35,369 nucleotides of DNA from an uncultured Campylobacter sp. (lineage in GTDB: Bacteria > Campylobacterota > Campylobacteria > Campylobacterales > Campylobacteraceae): assembly GCF_938041645.1 (NCBI RefSeq), contig NZ_CALIST010000039.1, forward strand, positions 1-35,369. The letters run 5' to 3'. The translations under genes and the position numbers were made by a program. Position 1 is the first letter of the stretch. Each line of letters opens with the position of its first letter. Under the pieces are notes generated by a model, which worked only from the letters and a program-made list of their open reading frames with translations, was not told where the DNA came from and did not search any database. Of this stretch, positions 27,198 through 34,494 are shown piece after piece.

Positions 27198-27424
27198 ACA
27201 AAGATGCCTTTTAGCGTTTTAGGTAATTATTGCTAAATTTGCCTAAAATAGGCATTAAACGCTTCGTTTGCAAAGATAGATTCCGCTTTACCGCAGCCGG
27301 CGCGCAATAAATTCCGCTCGCTTGCGCCTGCGCGATATAAAATTTCGCTTCGCTTGCAAAAGCCGCGCAAAATTATTTTTTGCTGAGCTTTTAGAATTTT
27401 AGCCCAATAATGTTGCTTAATTAA

Positions 27425-27439
27425 GTATATTTTTTATAC
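27425..27439 (+). promoter_or_regulatory. Inverted repeat GTATA-N5-TATAC upstream of the TetR gene
   Basis: GTATA (27425-27429) and TATAC (27435-27439) flank TTTTT, 38 bases before the start codon. TetR proteins usually bind such palindromes at their own promoters, so autoregulation is plausible. Confidence 0.4.
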
Positions 27440-27476
27440 ACTTATGAAAAAATTTTAGTATTTCAAAGGAGGCGAA

Positions 27477-28100
27477 ATGTCCGAATCGCCTAAATATAAA
27501 AAATCCGAAATTCGCTGTAAGCTCATTTTAGACGCGGCGCTGGAGCTGTTTTTAGCCAAAGGTTACGAGGCTACGAGCTTAAGCGATATCATCGAGCTTA
27601 GCGGCGGCTCGCTATCGTCGGTTTATAAGTATTTTGATAACAAAGAAAGCCTATTTTTACGCATCATCGAACTGCAAAGTAAAAAGCTTGATGAGCGAAT
27701 GAACGAGCGCATGCGAATCAATAAAGACCTAAAATTGCGTGAGTATCTGCAGGAGTTTGCAGGGATTTATCTGGAGTTTCTTTTCGCTCCGGAAGCGATA
27801 AAATTCTACCGACTGATACTTTTCAGCGGCTTTAACGGCGCGCTTAGCGAGAGCCCAAAAATCTTTTTAAAAAGCGGCGTGCTAGGTTCGCCGAATGCGC
27901 TGGATGAGTATTTGGCGGCGCATGCGGACGAGTTTGCGCCCGGACGCACGGCAAAAAGCCTAGCGCTATATTTTTGCTTTTTGCTTAGAGAGCCGCATTT
28001 TAGCAGGCTGCTATTTTTCGACGAAAAGCTAAATTTCAAAGCGAGCGAGCTAATCAAGGACCGCATCGATATGTTTTTGCTCGGCGTAAAAAAGCGCTAA
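27477..28100 (+). CDS. TetR-family regulator, CmeR-like
   Basis: 207 residues. The HTH (about 14-60) reads ALELFLAKGYEATSLSDII then LSGGSLSSVYKYF, closely like C. jejuni CmeR, the repressor of the CmeABC multidrug efflux pump. The C-terminal ligand domain includes PEAIKFYRLILFSG and an LREP motif similar to CmeR's KEP. AAAGGAGG, the strongest ribosome site in the window, precedes the ATG. No RND pump lies next to it; the next gene downstream is rclA, after a strong terminator, so the target is either elsewhere or rclA through its own promoter. The effector is unknown, perhaps a bile-salt-like or hydrophobic compound by analogy. Confidence 0.85.
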   Translation: MSESPKYKKSEIRCKLILDAALELFLAKGYEATSLSDIIELSGGSLSSVYKYFDNKESLFLRIIELQSKKLDERMNERMRINKDLKLREYLQEFAGIYLEFLFAPEAIKFYRLILFSGFNGALSESPKIFLKSGVLGSPNALDEYLAAHADEFAPGRTAKSLALYFCFLLREPHFSRLLFFDEKLNFKASELIKDRIDMFLLGVKKR

Positions 28101-28102
28101 TG

Positions 28103-28135
28103 GCGGAATTTTACGGCGTAAATTCCGCGCTTTTT
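28103..28135 (+). terminator. Rho-independent terminator of the TetR gene
   Basis: GCGGAATTTTAC (28103-28114) pairs with GTAAATTCCGC (28118-28128) with a single bulged T, followed by T5 at 28131-28135. This is the best-formed terminator in the window. Confidence 0.75.
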
Positions 28136-28434
28136 GCACCTTTAAATTTTATGAGCGGTTTGGGACTTGGATTTTGTAGCTTGGATTCTATCCGTTACCA
28201 AGCGCTATAAAATGCCACGTATCCCGCGCTTAAAATTTTAATTCTATCGGCGCAGAATTTTTAAAACAATTAGAGCCAAAATTTTATTTTCCGCATTAAA
28301 TTCTGTGCTGAAGTTAGAATTTTGCCGTTAAATTTCGCGCCTCTTGCCTGCGCCTTTAAATTTGCGCCACGCAGATTTTAAATTTAATAAAACCTCTTAT
28401 AATCCCGCGAAATTTCAGATCAAAAGGATAAAAA
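28136..28434. other. Spacer before rclA
   Basis: AT-rich palindromic words and no frame. It contains the rclA -10 box near its end. Confidence 0.45.
28398..28403 (+). promoter_or_regulatory. -10 box of rclA
   Basis: TATAAT 31 bases before the ATG of rclA, after the TetR terminator, so rclA probably has its own promoter. Confidence 0.55.
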
Positions 28435-29775
28435 ATGGATTATGATATCATCGTAATAGGCTTTGGCAAGGCGGGCAAAACCCTTGCCGCAAAATCCGCC
28501 GCGCTGGGCAAAAAGGTCGCTCTCATCGAGCGCTCGCCGCAGATGTACGGCGGCACCTGCATCAACGTAGGCTGCATCCCGACCAAGCGGCTAGTTACCG
28601 CGAGTAAGGAAGCGGGCTTCGTAAATTTTAGCGTGCTCGGAGAGTATTTCGTGCTGAGCATGCAGAAAAAGGACGAGCTCGTAGAGGCACTGAGGGCGAA
28701 AAATTTAGCCATGCTAAAGGGTAACCCGAATATCGATGTAATCGACGGCGAAGGCTCATTTACGAGCGCAGATTCCGTGCGCGTGCTAAGTCCTGACGGA
28801 CAAACGCGTGAAATTTCGGCAGAAACGATCGTCGTAAATACGGGCTCGAGGGAGGTCGAGCCTAGCTTTGAGGTAAGCTCGCAGATCGCTTATAGCAGCG
28901 AAGAAATTTTAAATTTAAAGATCCTGCCGAAGCATCTAGTAATCATCGGCGGCGGATTTATCGGGCTTGAGTTTGCCTCGATGTTTGCGGGATTCGGTTC
29001 GAAAGTCAGCGTGTTGATGCGATCGAAATTTATGAAAAACGAGGATGAGGACGTGGCTGCTAGCGTCAAATCCGCTCTGCAGGCCCAAGGCGTAGAGATT
29101 ATCGAGGGCTGCGAGTTTTTGAGTTTAAAGGGCGGGGAGCTAAAATTTAACCTCGCGGGCGAGAGCAGGCTGATCGCGGCGGATGCATTTTTATACGCCC
29201 TCGGTCGTCGCGCGAATACGGGTGAGCTAAATTTAGCCGCTGCGGGGGTGCAGACGGATGCGCACGGCAATATCATCACAAATGAGCATCTGCAAAGCTC
29301 GACTGCTGGCATCTACGCGGCAGGCGACGTGCGTGGCGGCGAGATGTTTACCTACACGAGCCTAGACGATTTTAGGATAATTTTTAGCGCGCTTTTCGGA
29401 GACGGCGCGCGCACTACGAAAAACCGCGCACCGCATGCAAGCGTGCTGTTTACCCGCACGCCGCTAGCTCGCATCGGCCTTAGCGAGAGGCAGGCAAGAG
29501 AGAGTGGGCGCGAGATCAAGGTGCTGAAGCTTTCGATGGCAGCGGTGCCCGGCGCCAAGGTCGTAGCGCACGACGAGGGAATGATGAAGGCGGTCGTGGA
29601 CGCAGCTAGCGGCGAAATTTTAGGCGCGGCGCTTCACTGCGTAAACGCGCACGAGATCGTTAATGAGCTGGCGATCGCTATGGCACTGGGCGCGAAGGCA
29701 GACTTTTTCAAAAATCAAATTTTTACGCATCCTAGCATCAGTGAGGCGCTGAACGATCTTTTCGGACAGTTTTAA
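28435..29775 (+). CDS. rclA: RclA-like flavoprotein disulfide reductase (copper/oxidant defence)
   Basis: 446 residues of the class I pyridine nucleotide-disulfide oxidoreductase family. It follows E. coli RclA closely: IIVIGFGKAGKTLA at the start, redox motif GTCINVGCIPTK (Cys 42 and 47), second Rossmann GGGFIG (172-177), FTYTSLDDFRI and the closing IFTHPSISEALNDLF. RclA reduces Cu(II) and protects E. coli against hypochlorous acid and other reactive chlorine. The C-terminal catalytic His and Glu (about 432 and 437) are present. AAAAGGA precedes the ATG; a TATAAT lies 31 bases upstream. E. coli rclB, rclC and rclR are not beside it. Other mercuric-reductase-like enzymes share the fold, but the RclA-specific words favour this call. 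Confidence 0.88.
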   Translation: MDYDIIVIGFGKAGKTLAAKSAALGKKVALIERSPQMYGGTCINVGCIPTKRLVTASKEAGFVNFSVLGEYFVLSMQKKDELVEALRAKNLAMLKGNPNIDVIDGEGSFTSADSVRVLSPDGQTREISAETIVVNTGSREVEPSFEVSSQIAYSSEEILNLKILPKHLVIIGGGFIGLEFASMFAGFGSKVSVLMRSKFMKNEDEDVAASVKSALQAQGVEIIEGCEFLSLKGGELKFNLAGESRLIAADAFLYALGRRANTGELNLAAAGVQTDAHGNIITNEHLQSSTAGIYAAGDVRGGEMFTYTSLDDFRIIFSALFGDGARTTKNRAPHASVLFTRTPLARIGLSERQARESGREIKVLKLSMAAVPGAKVVAHDEGMMKAVVDAASGEILGAALHCVNAHEIVNELAIAMALGAKADFFKNQIFTHPSISEALNDLFGQF

Positions 29776-29790
29776 ATTTGAAATTTAACG

Positions 29791-29818
29791 GCGCTCGGGC
29801 TTAGGGATGTCCGAGTGC
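29791..29818 (+). terminator. Hairpin after rclA
   Basis: GCGCTCGGGC (29791-29800) pairs with GTCCGAGTGC (29809-29818), with two G-T pairs, around an 8-base loop. There is no T tract. It sits 15 bases past the stop. Confidence 0.45.
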
Positions 29819-29866
29819 CTAGGCGTAAATTTATCATGAAATTTAATGCGCCGGAGCGGGTTAAAT

Positions 29867-30034
29867 TTAGACTGGGTTCAATAATTTTAGTCCTTGCCAC
29901 CAGCGCCTTTCTTGGTCGCTATAGCTTGGCACGCATCGCTTCATCCGCCGCTTGTAAAAAATAATTTCTAGGTTATCTTGGAATTGTTTTGAAAGAGCTG
30001 TGCGTAAAATTCTGTTATCACCTATCGGTATGTA
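29867..30034 (-). pseudogene. Possible C-terminal remnant of an unidentified gene
   Basis: An open stretch of 55 codons on the minus strand reads YIPIGDNRILRTALSKQF and, later, PSYSDQERRWWQGLKLLNPV before its stop. It has no start codon or ribosome site, but its composition looks protein-like rather than like spacer. It lies just beyond the last gene of the small-gene island on the same strand. It could be the tail of a lost gene; I recognise no family. Confidence 0.25.
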
Positions 30035-30092
30035 CTAATCGCTCGTTGTTTAGAATTTCAAAAATTTATACTTTATGGATAGGCTCAAAATT

Positions 30093-30461
30093 TTATCTAT
30101 CCCCAAATATCAAATAGGCTAAATTTCTACTCAAATTCCCATACGCAACTATCCAGTATTCTCTTATGATATTTTTAATTTGTAAGTTATCGTCCAGAAA
30201 GTCGGCAAATATTTTAATCCTATCTTTGTCTACCGCGCCTAGCTCTTCATCCTCTTTCTCAAACGAAGCGACAATTAAATGCGACAGAGCAATCTTGTCG
30301 TGGAAATTTAATGTCTTGTTTTCTAGTAGATTTAGCATAGACGTAATTTTGCTGATGTCTGCTAATTCTAGCTCCCAATCCTGCTCATCTCCCGTCGAAT
30401 CTAACCCCAAAAGCTTATTTAATTTTATTGCGCTTTCTTTTTTTACGAAATAATCGGTCAT
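30093..30461 (-). CDS. Small unknown protein, immunity-like context
   Basis: 122 residues from the ATG preceded by AAAGGAT; a longer frame to 30545 overlaps the upstream gene and lacks a ribosome site. Acidic, helical and without membrane segments or signal peptide: LNLLENKTLNFHDKIALSHL, then FADFLDDNLQIKNIIREYW. I recognise no family. Its size, acidity and position as the last gene in a run of similar small cytoplasmic proteins recall immunity genes of polymorphic toxin systems, but that is context only. It lies 35 bases after the preceding gene and is probably co-transcribed. Confidence 0.6.
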   Translation of the reverse strand: MTDYFVKKESAIKLNKLLGLDSTGDEQDWELELADISKITSMLNLLENKTLNFHDKIALSHLIVASFEKEDEELGAVDKDRIKIFADFLDDNLQIKNIIREYWIVAYGNLSRNLAYLIFGDR

Positions 30462-30496
30462 TTTATTATCCTTTATATATGTTTTTGCCGCGATAT

Positions 30497-30979
30497 TTAG
30501 ACGACTGCGCCATCTAGCAGCTTTTTGGAATTTTGCAAAGCCCATACGAAATTTTCGAGCTCTACGCAGTCTTTTAATTCAAATCCAAAATTTAACAAAC
30601 CTACCAATAGGGCGTCGCCATCTTTTATGACATGCGCTATTAGATTGCCTTTATGTTCTATACTCACTTTATTTTCATATCTTGTAAATTTAAAGATATT
30701 TTTCGAGCATCTTCCGTTTCTTTTTGAAAATTTCTCAAACTGCTCCATAAAATTCGGTGTTTGATTCCCATCTTTTAGCCATAATCCCCCGGCGTATAGC
30801 GCCCATATAAGCTCGTAAAAATTGATATTATGCCGAGTTTCGGTAGCAGTAACCAAAAGCTTATTCGTTTCATGGTTGATCTCTATTAAAGCCTCTCTGT
30901 CCATATGCCAAATCTCGGCTACTACTTTTTCTCTATCCGGCACGGAGGCAATTAAAAATTCAAGTTCATTTTCTATCAT
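30497..30979 (-). CDS. Small unknown protein, immunity-like context
   Basis: 160 residues from an ATG with AGGATTTTA upstream (the frame opens ten codons earlier without a ribosome site). Mixed alpha/beta, soluble and cytoplasmic by lack of signal: KVVAEIWHMDREALIEINHE, NFYELIWALYAGGLWLKDG and a C-terminal VELENFVWALQNSKKLLDG. I cannot assign a family. Codon use is AT-richer than the metabolic genes to the left, consistent with acquisition. It lies upstream of the 122-residue gene, with short spacing, in the same minus-strand run. Confidence 0.6.
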   Translation of the reverse strand: MIENELEFLIASVPDREKVVAEIWHMDREALIEINHETNKLLVTATETRHNINFYELIWALYAGGLWLKDGNQTPNFMEQFEKFSKRNGRCSKNIFKFTRYENKVSIEHKGNLIAHVIKDGDALLVGLLNFGFELKDCVELENFVWALQNSKKLLDGAVV

Positions 30980-31036
30980 ATTAAAATCCTGTTTTTTGTT
31001 TTTTACCACCTAATTTAATTTGAATGTTCTATCGTT

Positions 31037-31123
31037 CTAGCCTAAATTATATTTATCCCATTCTTTTATAACTTCTTGAGCCATACTCTTTACGCAAAAT
31101 TCCTGCCCTTTTAAATTAAGCAT
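31037..31123 (-). CDS. Tiny ORF (28 residues), doubtful
   Basis: ATG with GGAGA nine bases upstream; reads MLNLKGQEFCVKSMAQEVI then KEWDKYNLG. It is too short to classify and may be the first part of a truncated island gene. It is listed because it has a ribosome site and fills the only gap in the run. Confidence 0.25.
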   Translation of the reverse strand: MLNLKGQEFCVKSMAQEVIKEWDKYNLG

Positions 31124-31163
31124 CTATTTTTCTCCATAAATTTTTCTATTAAGCTTATCGCAT

Positions 31164-31517
31164 CTAAATCAAATTTCTATCCATATCAAATATTTTGGGA
31201 TAGTTTTTATAGTTTATTTCGATATAATCGCCCTTTTTAAATTTTGCAGCTTGCGTTGATAAAACCTCTAAAACTACAAATTCAAATCCAAAAAATAGCT
31301 CATCCCACCCCTCTTCTCCTTCTTCGAGACCTGGATCACAGCATCCCTCAAAGTCGTCATAAAATCTGACTTTATATATATTGTTTTTATCAAACTCAAT
31401 GATAAACTCTCTTTTGTTTAGTTCATATATATTTCTCGCCAAATTTTTCATAATATCGCGTTCGTTGTCCGAGAATCTTAACAAAAAATTCTCGTAAATT
31501 TCTCTTCCGCTTAGCAT
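31164..31517 (-). CDS. Small acidic unknown protein, immunity-like context
   Basis: 117 residues; ATG with AAAGGAG upstream. N-terminal helix (EIYENFLLRFSDNERDIMKN), then strands with a very acidic loop (GLEEGEEGWDELFFGFEF) and a closing KGDYIEINYKNYP. The strongly acidic surface and all-soluble character fit immunity proteins that shield toxin nucleases, but I recognise no specific family and this is inference. It is in the run between the zinc-ribbon protein gene and the 160-residue gene. Confidence 0.6.
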   Translation of the reverse strand: MLSGREIYENFLLRFSDNERDIMKNLARNIYELNKREFIIEFDKNNIYKVRFYDDFEGCCDPGLEEGEEGWDELFFGFEFVVLEVLSTQAAKFKKGDYIEINYKNYPKIFDMDRNLI

Positions 31518-31563
31518 TGTGCTCCTTTCTATGGTTTAGCAAAGATTTGTCCGCTTGAACCTT

Positions 31564-32091
31564 TTAATCGGCTTCTTGGCCATTGTATTTCGCACTCTCG
31601 ATCTCCGCAAGCGTTAATTTTGCTAAAGGATTGATAAGCTTAGTGATGCAATATTTATTATCGCATGTAATCACGCTTTGGCGCTCATCTACTTTCATTG
31701 CATTAGAGCAATTCGGGCACATTACATAGCCTTCGCCCAAATCAACGCCAATCGAAAAATTTAACCCTCTCTGCTCTTTCAAAAATCTAAAAAATTCCTC
31801 TTTTGAAATTTTGATATTAGAAAATAATCGAAAAATTTCTTCTGCCTTTTGCCTTATCTCGCCTTCTTTAAAAAATACGTTAGGAGCCTCTTTAAAATCT
31901 TCATCAAACTTAGAAAATCTACCCGTCATCATATCCAATTCTTTTAATGCCTGCTCTTCCGCTTTATTGGTTGCGCAATATTGCGATTCCAAATCATACA
32001 TCTTATAAAATTCATCGCAAAACAGCTCTATATCGCACCAATCGTACATGAATCCAGCTATTAAATAATACAATTCTTCATTTTGCTGCAT
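31564..32091 (-). CDS. Helical protein with C-terminal zinc ribbon, possible colicin-type immunity protein
   Basis: 175 residues; ATG with GAGGTG upstream. The first 110 residues are helical (LIAGFMYDWCDIELFCDEF, GEIRQKAEEIFRLF) and loosely recall the colicin D-type self-protection fold. The C-terminal part holds a zinc-ribbon pattern CPNCSNAM...CDNKYC. The combination is not one I know as a named family. It is cytoplasmic by lack of signal. It lies 13 bases after the preceding 135-residue gene. An alternative is a small unknown nucleic-acid-binding protein, since zinc ribbons often serve that role. Confidence 0.6.
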   Translation of the reverse strand: MQQNEELYYLIAGFMYDWCDIELFCDEFYKMYDLESQYCATNKAEEQALKELDMMTGRFSKFDEDFKEAPNVFFKEGEIRQKAEEIFRLFSNIKISKEEFFRFLKEQRGLNFSIGVDLGEGYVMCPNCSNAMKVDERQSVITCDNKYCITKLINPLAKLTLAEIESAKYNGQEAD

Positions 32092-32104
32092 ATTTCACCT
32101 CATT

Positions 32105-32512
32105 TTAAATTTTATCGCTATTTTTATCATTTACACCTTTTAGAATTTCACGTAATAGATCGTTTTCGGCGGCATTTTTCTCATCTAATATTGATACGCC
32201 CATAGTTGTTGGAGTAATCTTGGATAAAAATAGATTTACAAGCTCCGTTTTTTCATCGATTCCGTATGACAATGTAACGATATCCAATAAATCGTGCCGC
32301 TCTATAAAACCATCAAAGATATCTTCTAATCGCGACGCTTTCTCTGCGTAGAAGAATATCCACTTTACGCCTATAAGAAAATCCGTTGTGATATTACTAA
32401 AGATATCTATCTTATCCATAAAGTGCGATCCGATAAGCAAATATATATCCGAGCTGCTTTTCGATAAAGAGTCAAGCTCGTAAATAGAACCGATATTTTT
32501 ATAATTTATCAT
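32105..32512 (-). CDS. Small unknown protein, immunity-like context
   Basis: 135 residues; the ATG lies one base after the stop of the broken zinc-ribbon gene, with GGGAG upstream, so translation was probably coupled. Alternating strands and helices (DIYLLIGSHFMDKIDIFSNI, DFLIGVKWIFFYAEKA), no signal or clear membrane span, acidic tail. No family recognised. It is the first intact gene of the minus-strand run. Confidence 0.55.
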   Translation of the reverse strand: MINYKNIGSIYELDSLSKSSSDIYLLIGSHFMDKIDIFSNITTDFLIGVKWIFFYAEKASRLEDIFDGFIERHDLLDIVTLSYGIDEKTELVNLFLSKITPTTMGVSILDEKNAAENDLLREILKGVNDKNSDKI

Positions 32513-32513
32513 T

Positions 32514-32694
32514 TTATTTCTCGCTCCCTTGTTTTTTTATCATCTTTAGCCACTCTTTTTCAAATTTAAAATATTTCTCAAGCTTTTTATTCTTTTCTAT
32601 TTGATTCCACTTTTCTATCTCGGCATAATCTTGCAGTTCGCCTCCGCATTTAGGGCAAACACTCTTATCTTTAATGCCTAAGAAATTTACTCAT
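32514..32694 (-). pseudogene. 59-residue zinc-ribbon protein, frameshifted
   Basis: An ATG at 32694 starts MSKFL and then stops after two more codons. Skipping one A near 32680 continues in the next frame with GIKDKSVCPKCGGELQDYAE, a Lys/Glu-rich helix and a stop at 32514. The restored protein is 59 residues with a single CPKCGG half ribbon. No close ribosome site is seen (AGGAG is 28 bases upstream). It is too small to appear by simple ORF calling. It recalls the zinc ribbon in the gene two positions downstream. Confidence 0.55.
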
Positions 32695-33009
32695 ATTTTT
32701 GAAATTTTACCGTAATTCTCCTGTAAAATTTTACTTAAATTTGGCTTCAGTCGTTTAAAATTTTATCTCTTTAAAATTTAAATTTCAGCTGTCACCTGGC
32801 GTTTTAAATTTTTGCCGTTTTTTAAATGCGCGCTTCAAACGCCGCTTTAAAATTTAGGCAGACGCGAGCAGGCGAGGAGTCACCGCGATAAATTTAAAGT
32901 CAAATTTTATTTCTAGCCATCTTTTAATTTGTTTCTTATCTTTGGTGTATTAAATCCCGCTTCGTTTCATTCGTAAATTTGAAACGTATCTTAAAAGCAA
33001 GGAGAGCCG
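32695..33009. other. Non-coding spacer between the island and the SemiSWEET gene
   Basis: AAATTTTAAAATT-type words and no supported frame. It contains the divergent promoters of the small-gene run and of the SemiSWEET gene, neither with an obvious consensus box. Confidence 0.45.
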
Positions 33010-33265
33010 ATGAGCGAAAGAAATTTACAAATTTTAGGTTGGGCGGGCACATGCCTGTCGGTCATCATGTACGTATCCTATGTGCCGAACATAATGGCAA
33101 ATTTAGACGGCAACAAAGTCCCGTTTCTCCAGCCGCTCGCAGCCGCGATAAACTGCACGATATGGGTCAGCTACGCTTTTAAAGTCCAAAAAGGACTATC
33201 CGCTCGCCGCGGCGAATTTTCCGGGGATCATCTTTGGGCTACTAACCGCAATAACGGCGCTTTAA
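33010..33265 (+). pseudogene. SemiSWEET sugar transporter, frameshifted near the C-terminus
   Basis: Three-helix SemiSWEET half-transporter: LGWAGTCLSVIMYVSYVPNI, then KVPFLQPLAAAINCTIWVSY, the PQ-loop-like family signature. In the written frame the protein changes after KVQKG into an unrelated Arg-rich tail ending at 33285. Removing one A from the A5 run at 33188-33192 gives KVQKDYPLAAANFPG and IIFGLLTAITAL with a stop at 33265: 84 residues, normal for the family. SemiSWEETs dimerise in the inner membrane and move sugars down their gradient. AAGGAG precedes the ATG. The homopolymer position makes a sequencing error plausible. Confidence 0.85.
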
Positions 33266-33561
33266 CCGCGCTTTTAGCGGCTTGATAAATTTCAAATCGC
33301 CCGCGCCGTATCTTGCCTGCCGCATCCGCAACGTTTTTTAGTCGCCCACTGCTACTACGTTGTAACTGCTCGCTAGTTGTCACGCCGAGCCCGAGCTAGC
33401 TTGCCACAAGCGCGTCCACGCCTCACAAACCTATTGCGGCACGGCTTTGAAATTTTGCAAAATCGCCCGCTCCGCATTCAAATCTGACGAATTTAAATAA
33501 CTTTTATACAAAATTTGATAAGCTTATTTTGATTAAAATTTTATCTTTAAAAGGACGAAAA

Positions 33562-34407
33562 ATGAAAAAGGTCATCACTTGCATCGATCAAAATGCGCTT
33601 GCCCCGGCGGTTAGAGATTACGGAATTTACGTCGCTAAAACCTTGGGTGCCGAGCTCGTGTTTATTCACGTAGTTGAAATCCCGGAGCTTGGTGAGAATT
33701 TTTATGGGCTAGCCGCAGGCGGAATCGTCCTAGGAGAGAATGATATCCTTGCAAATAGCTACGGAAGTCCCACACTAGGCGGCGTGGATGCAGAAAAGGA
33801 CCACGAAGAAGCCGAAGCAATGCTGGATGAATATATCTGCGCTGCGACTGCTGCAGGTGTAAAGGCGAGTAAGATCATCAAAGATGGCGATTTCATCGAC
33901 GTTATCGCCGAGTACAAGGAGGAAGCTGAAATTTTTGTACTCGGTATCAAGGGCTCAAATAACGAGGACGTAGGCTTTAACGCAAGCGTGCTAATAAAGG
34001 AGCTTCACGTGCCGTCGCTGCTCGTGAATAAGGAATTTTCACCTATTAACTCCGTGCTCATTGCGTTTGACGGCACTGACGCGGCGAAACGCACGCTTGA
34101 GTTTATAAAGAGCTCAAAGCTTCTTGCGAGCGCACATAAGCATGTCTTGCACATCAATCTCGATGCCGCAGAGGGTGAGCGGATGCTGGATCTAGCGCGC
34201 GAAATTTTAGGCACTCAAAACGCCACTTTCAAATACATCCAAGCCGAAGTTCCCGCCGATGAGATCATCAAATATCGTCGCGCTAATAACCTCGATCTGA
34301 TCGCTACCGGCGCCTTTACGAAGGGCTTTTTCAAAAAGCTCTTTTTAGGCAGCGTCTCCGAGGATATCTTGCACAATGCGCTTGTACCGGTGCTAGTGCT
34401 ATCGTAA
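33562..34407 (+). CDS. Universal stress protein, two UspA domains
   Basis: 281 residues. Two tandem Usp folds: residues 1-145 (KKVITCIDQN onward; DVIAEYKEEAEIFVLGIKGS) and 147-281 (INSVLIAFDGTD onward; NLDLIATGAFTKGFFKKLFL then GSVSEDIL). The second has the intact G-x-x-G-x9-GS ATP-binding pattern; the first lacks it, so one half probably binds nucleotide and the other is structural. The start is an ATG with AAAGGACG upstream; a TTG 11 codons earlier is in frame but has no ribosome site. Cytoplasmic. Usp proteins help survival during starvation and oxidative stress, but the molecular action is unclear. Single gene. Confidence 0.88.
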   Translation: MKKVITCIDQNALAPAVRDYGIYVAKTLGAELVFIHVVEIPELGENFYGLAAGGIVLGENDILANSYGSPTLGGVDAEKDHEEAEAMLDEYICAATAAGVKASKIIKDGDFIDVIAEYKEEAEIFVLGIKGSNNEDVGFNASVLIKELHVPSLLVNKEFSPINSVLIAFDGTDAAKRTLEFIKSSKLLASAHKHVLHINLDAAEGERMLDLAREILGTQNATFKYIQAEVPADEIIKYRRANNLDLIATGAFTKGFFKKLFLGSVSEDILHNALVPVLVLS

Positions 34408-34468
34408 TCGCAAGACCAAACGCCGATAAACGCTAAATCCCGTCGCTTATGTTATTTTAAAGTGGCGG

Positions 34469-34494
34469 AATTTTAAAATTTTAAAATTTTAAAT
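34469..34494. repeat. Palindromic AT repeat at the edge of the foreign tail
   Basis: A triple run of the AAAATTTT word, the window's spacer repeat, sits immediately before composition changes. It is a plausible break point for a false assembly join or for recombination. Confidence 0.55.

Noticed and set aside
27477..28100. True CmeR of a CmeABC efflux operon
   Set aside because: The HTH is similar, but no RND pump genes flank it, so the call is kept at CmeR-like.
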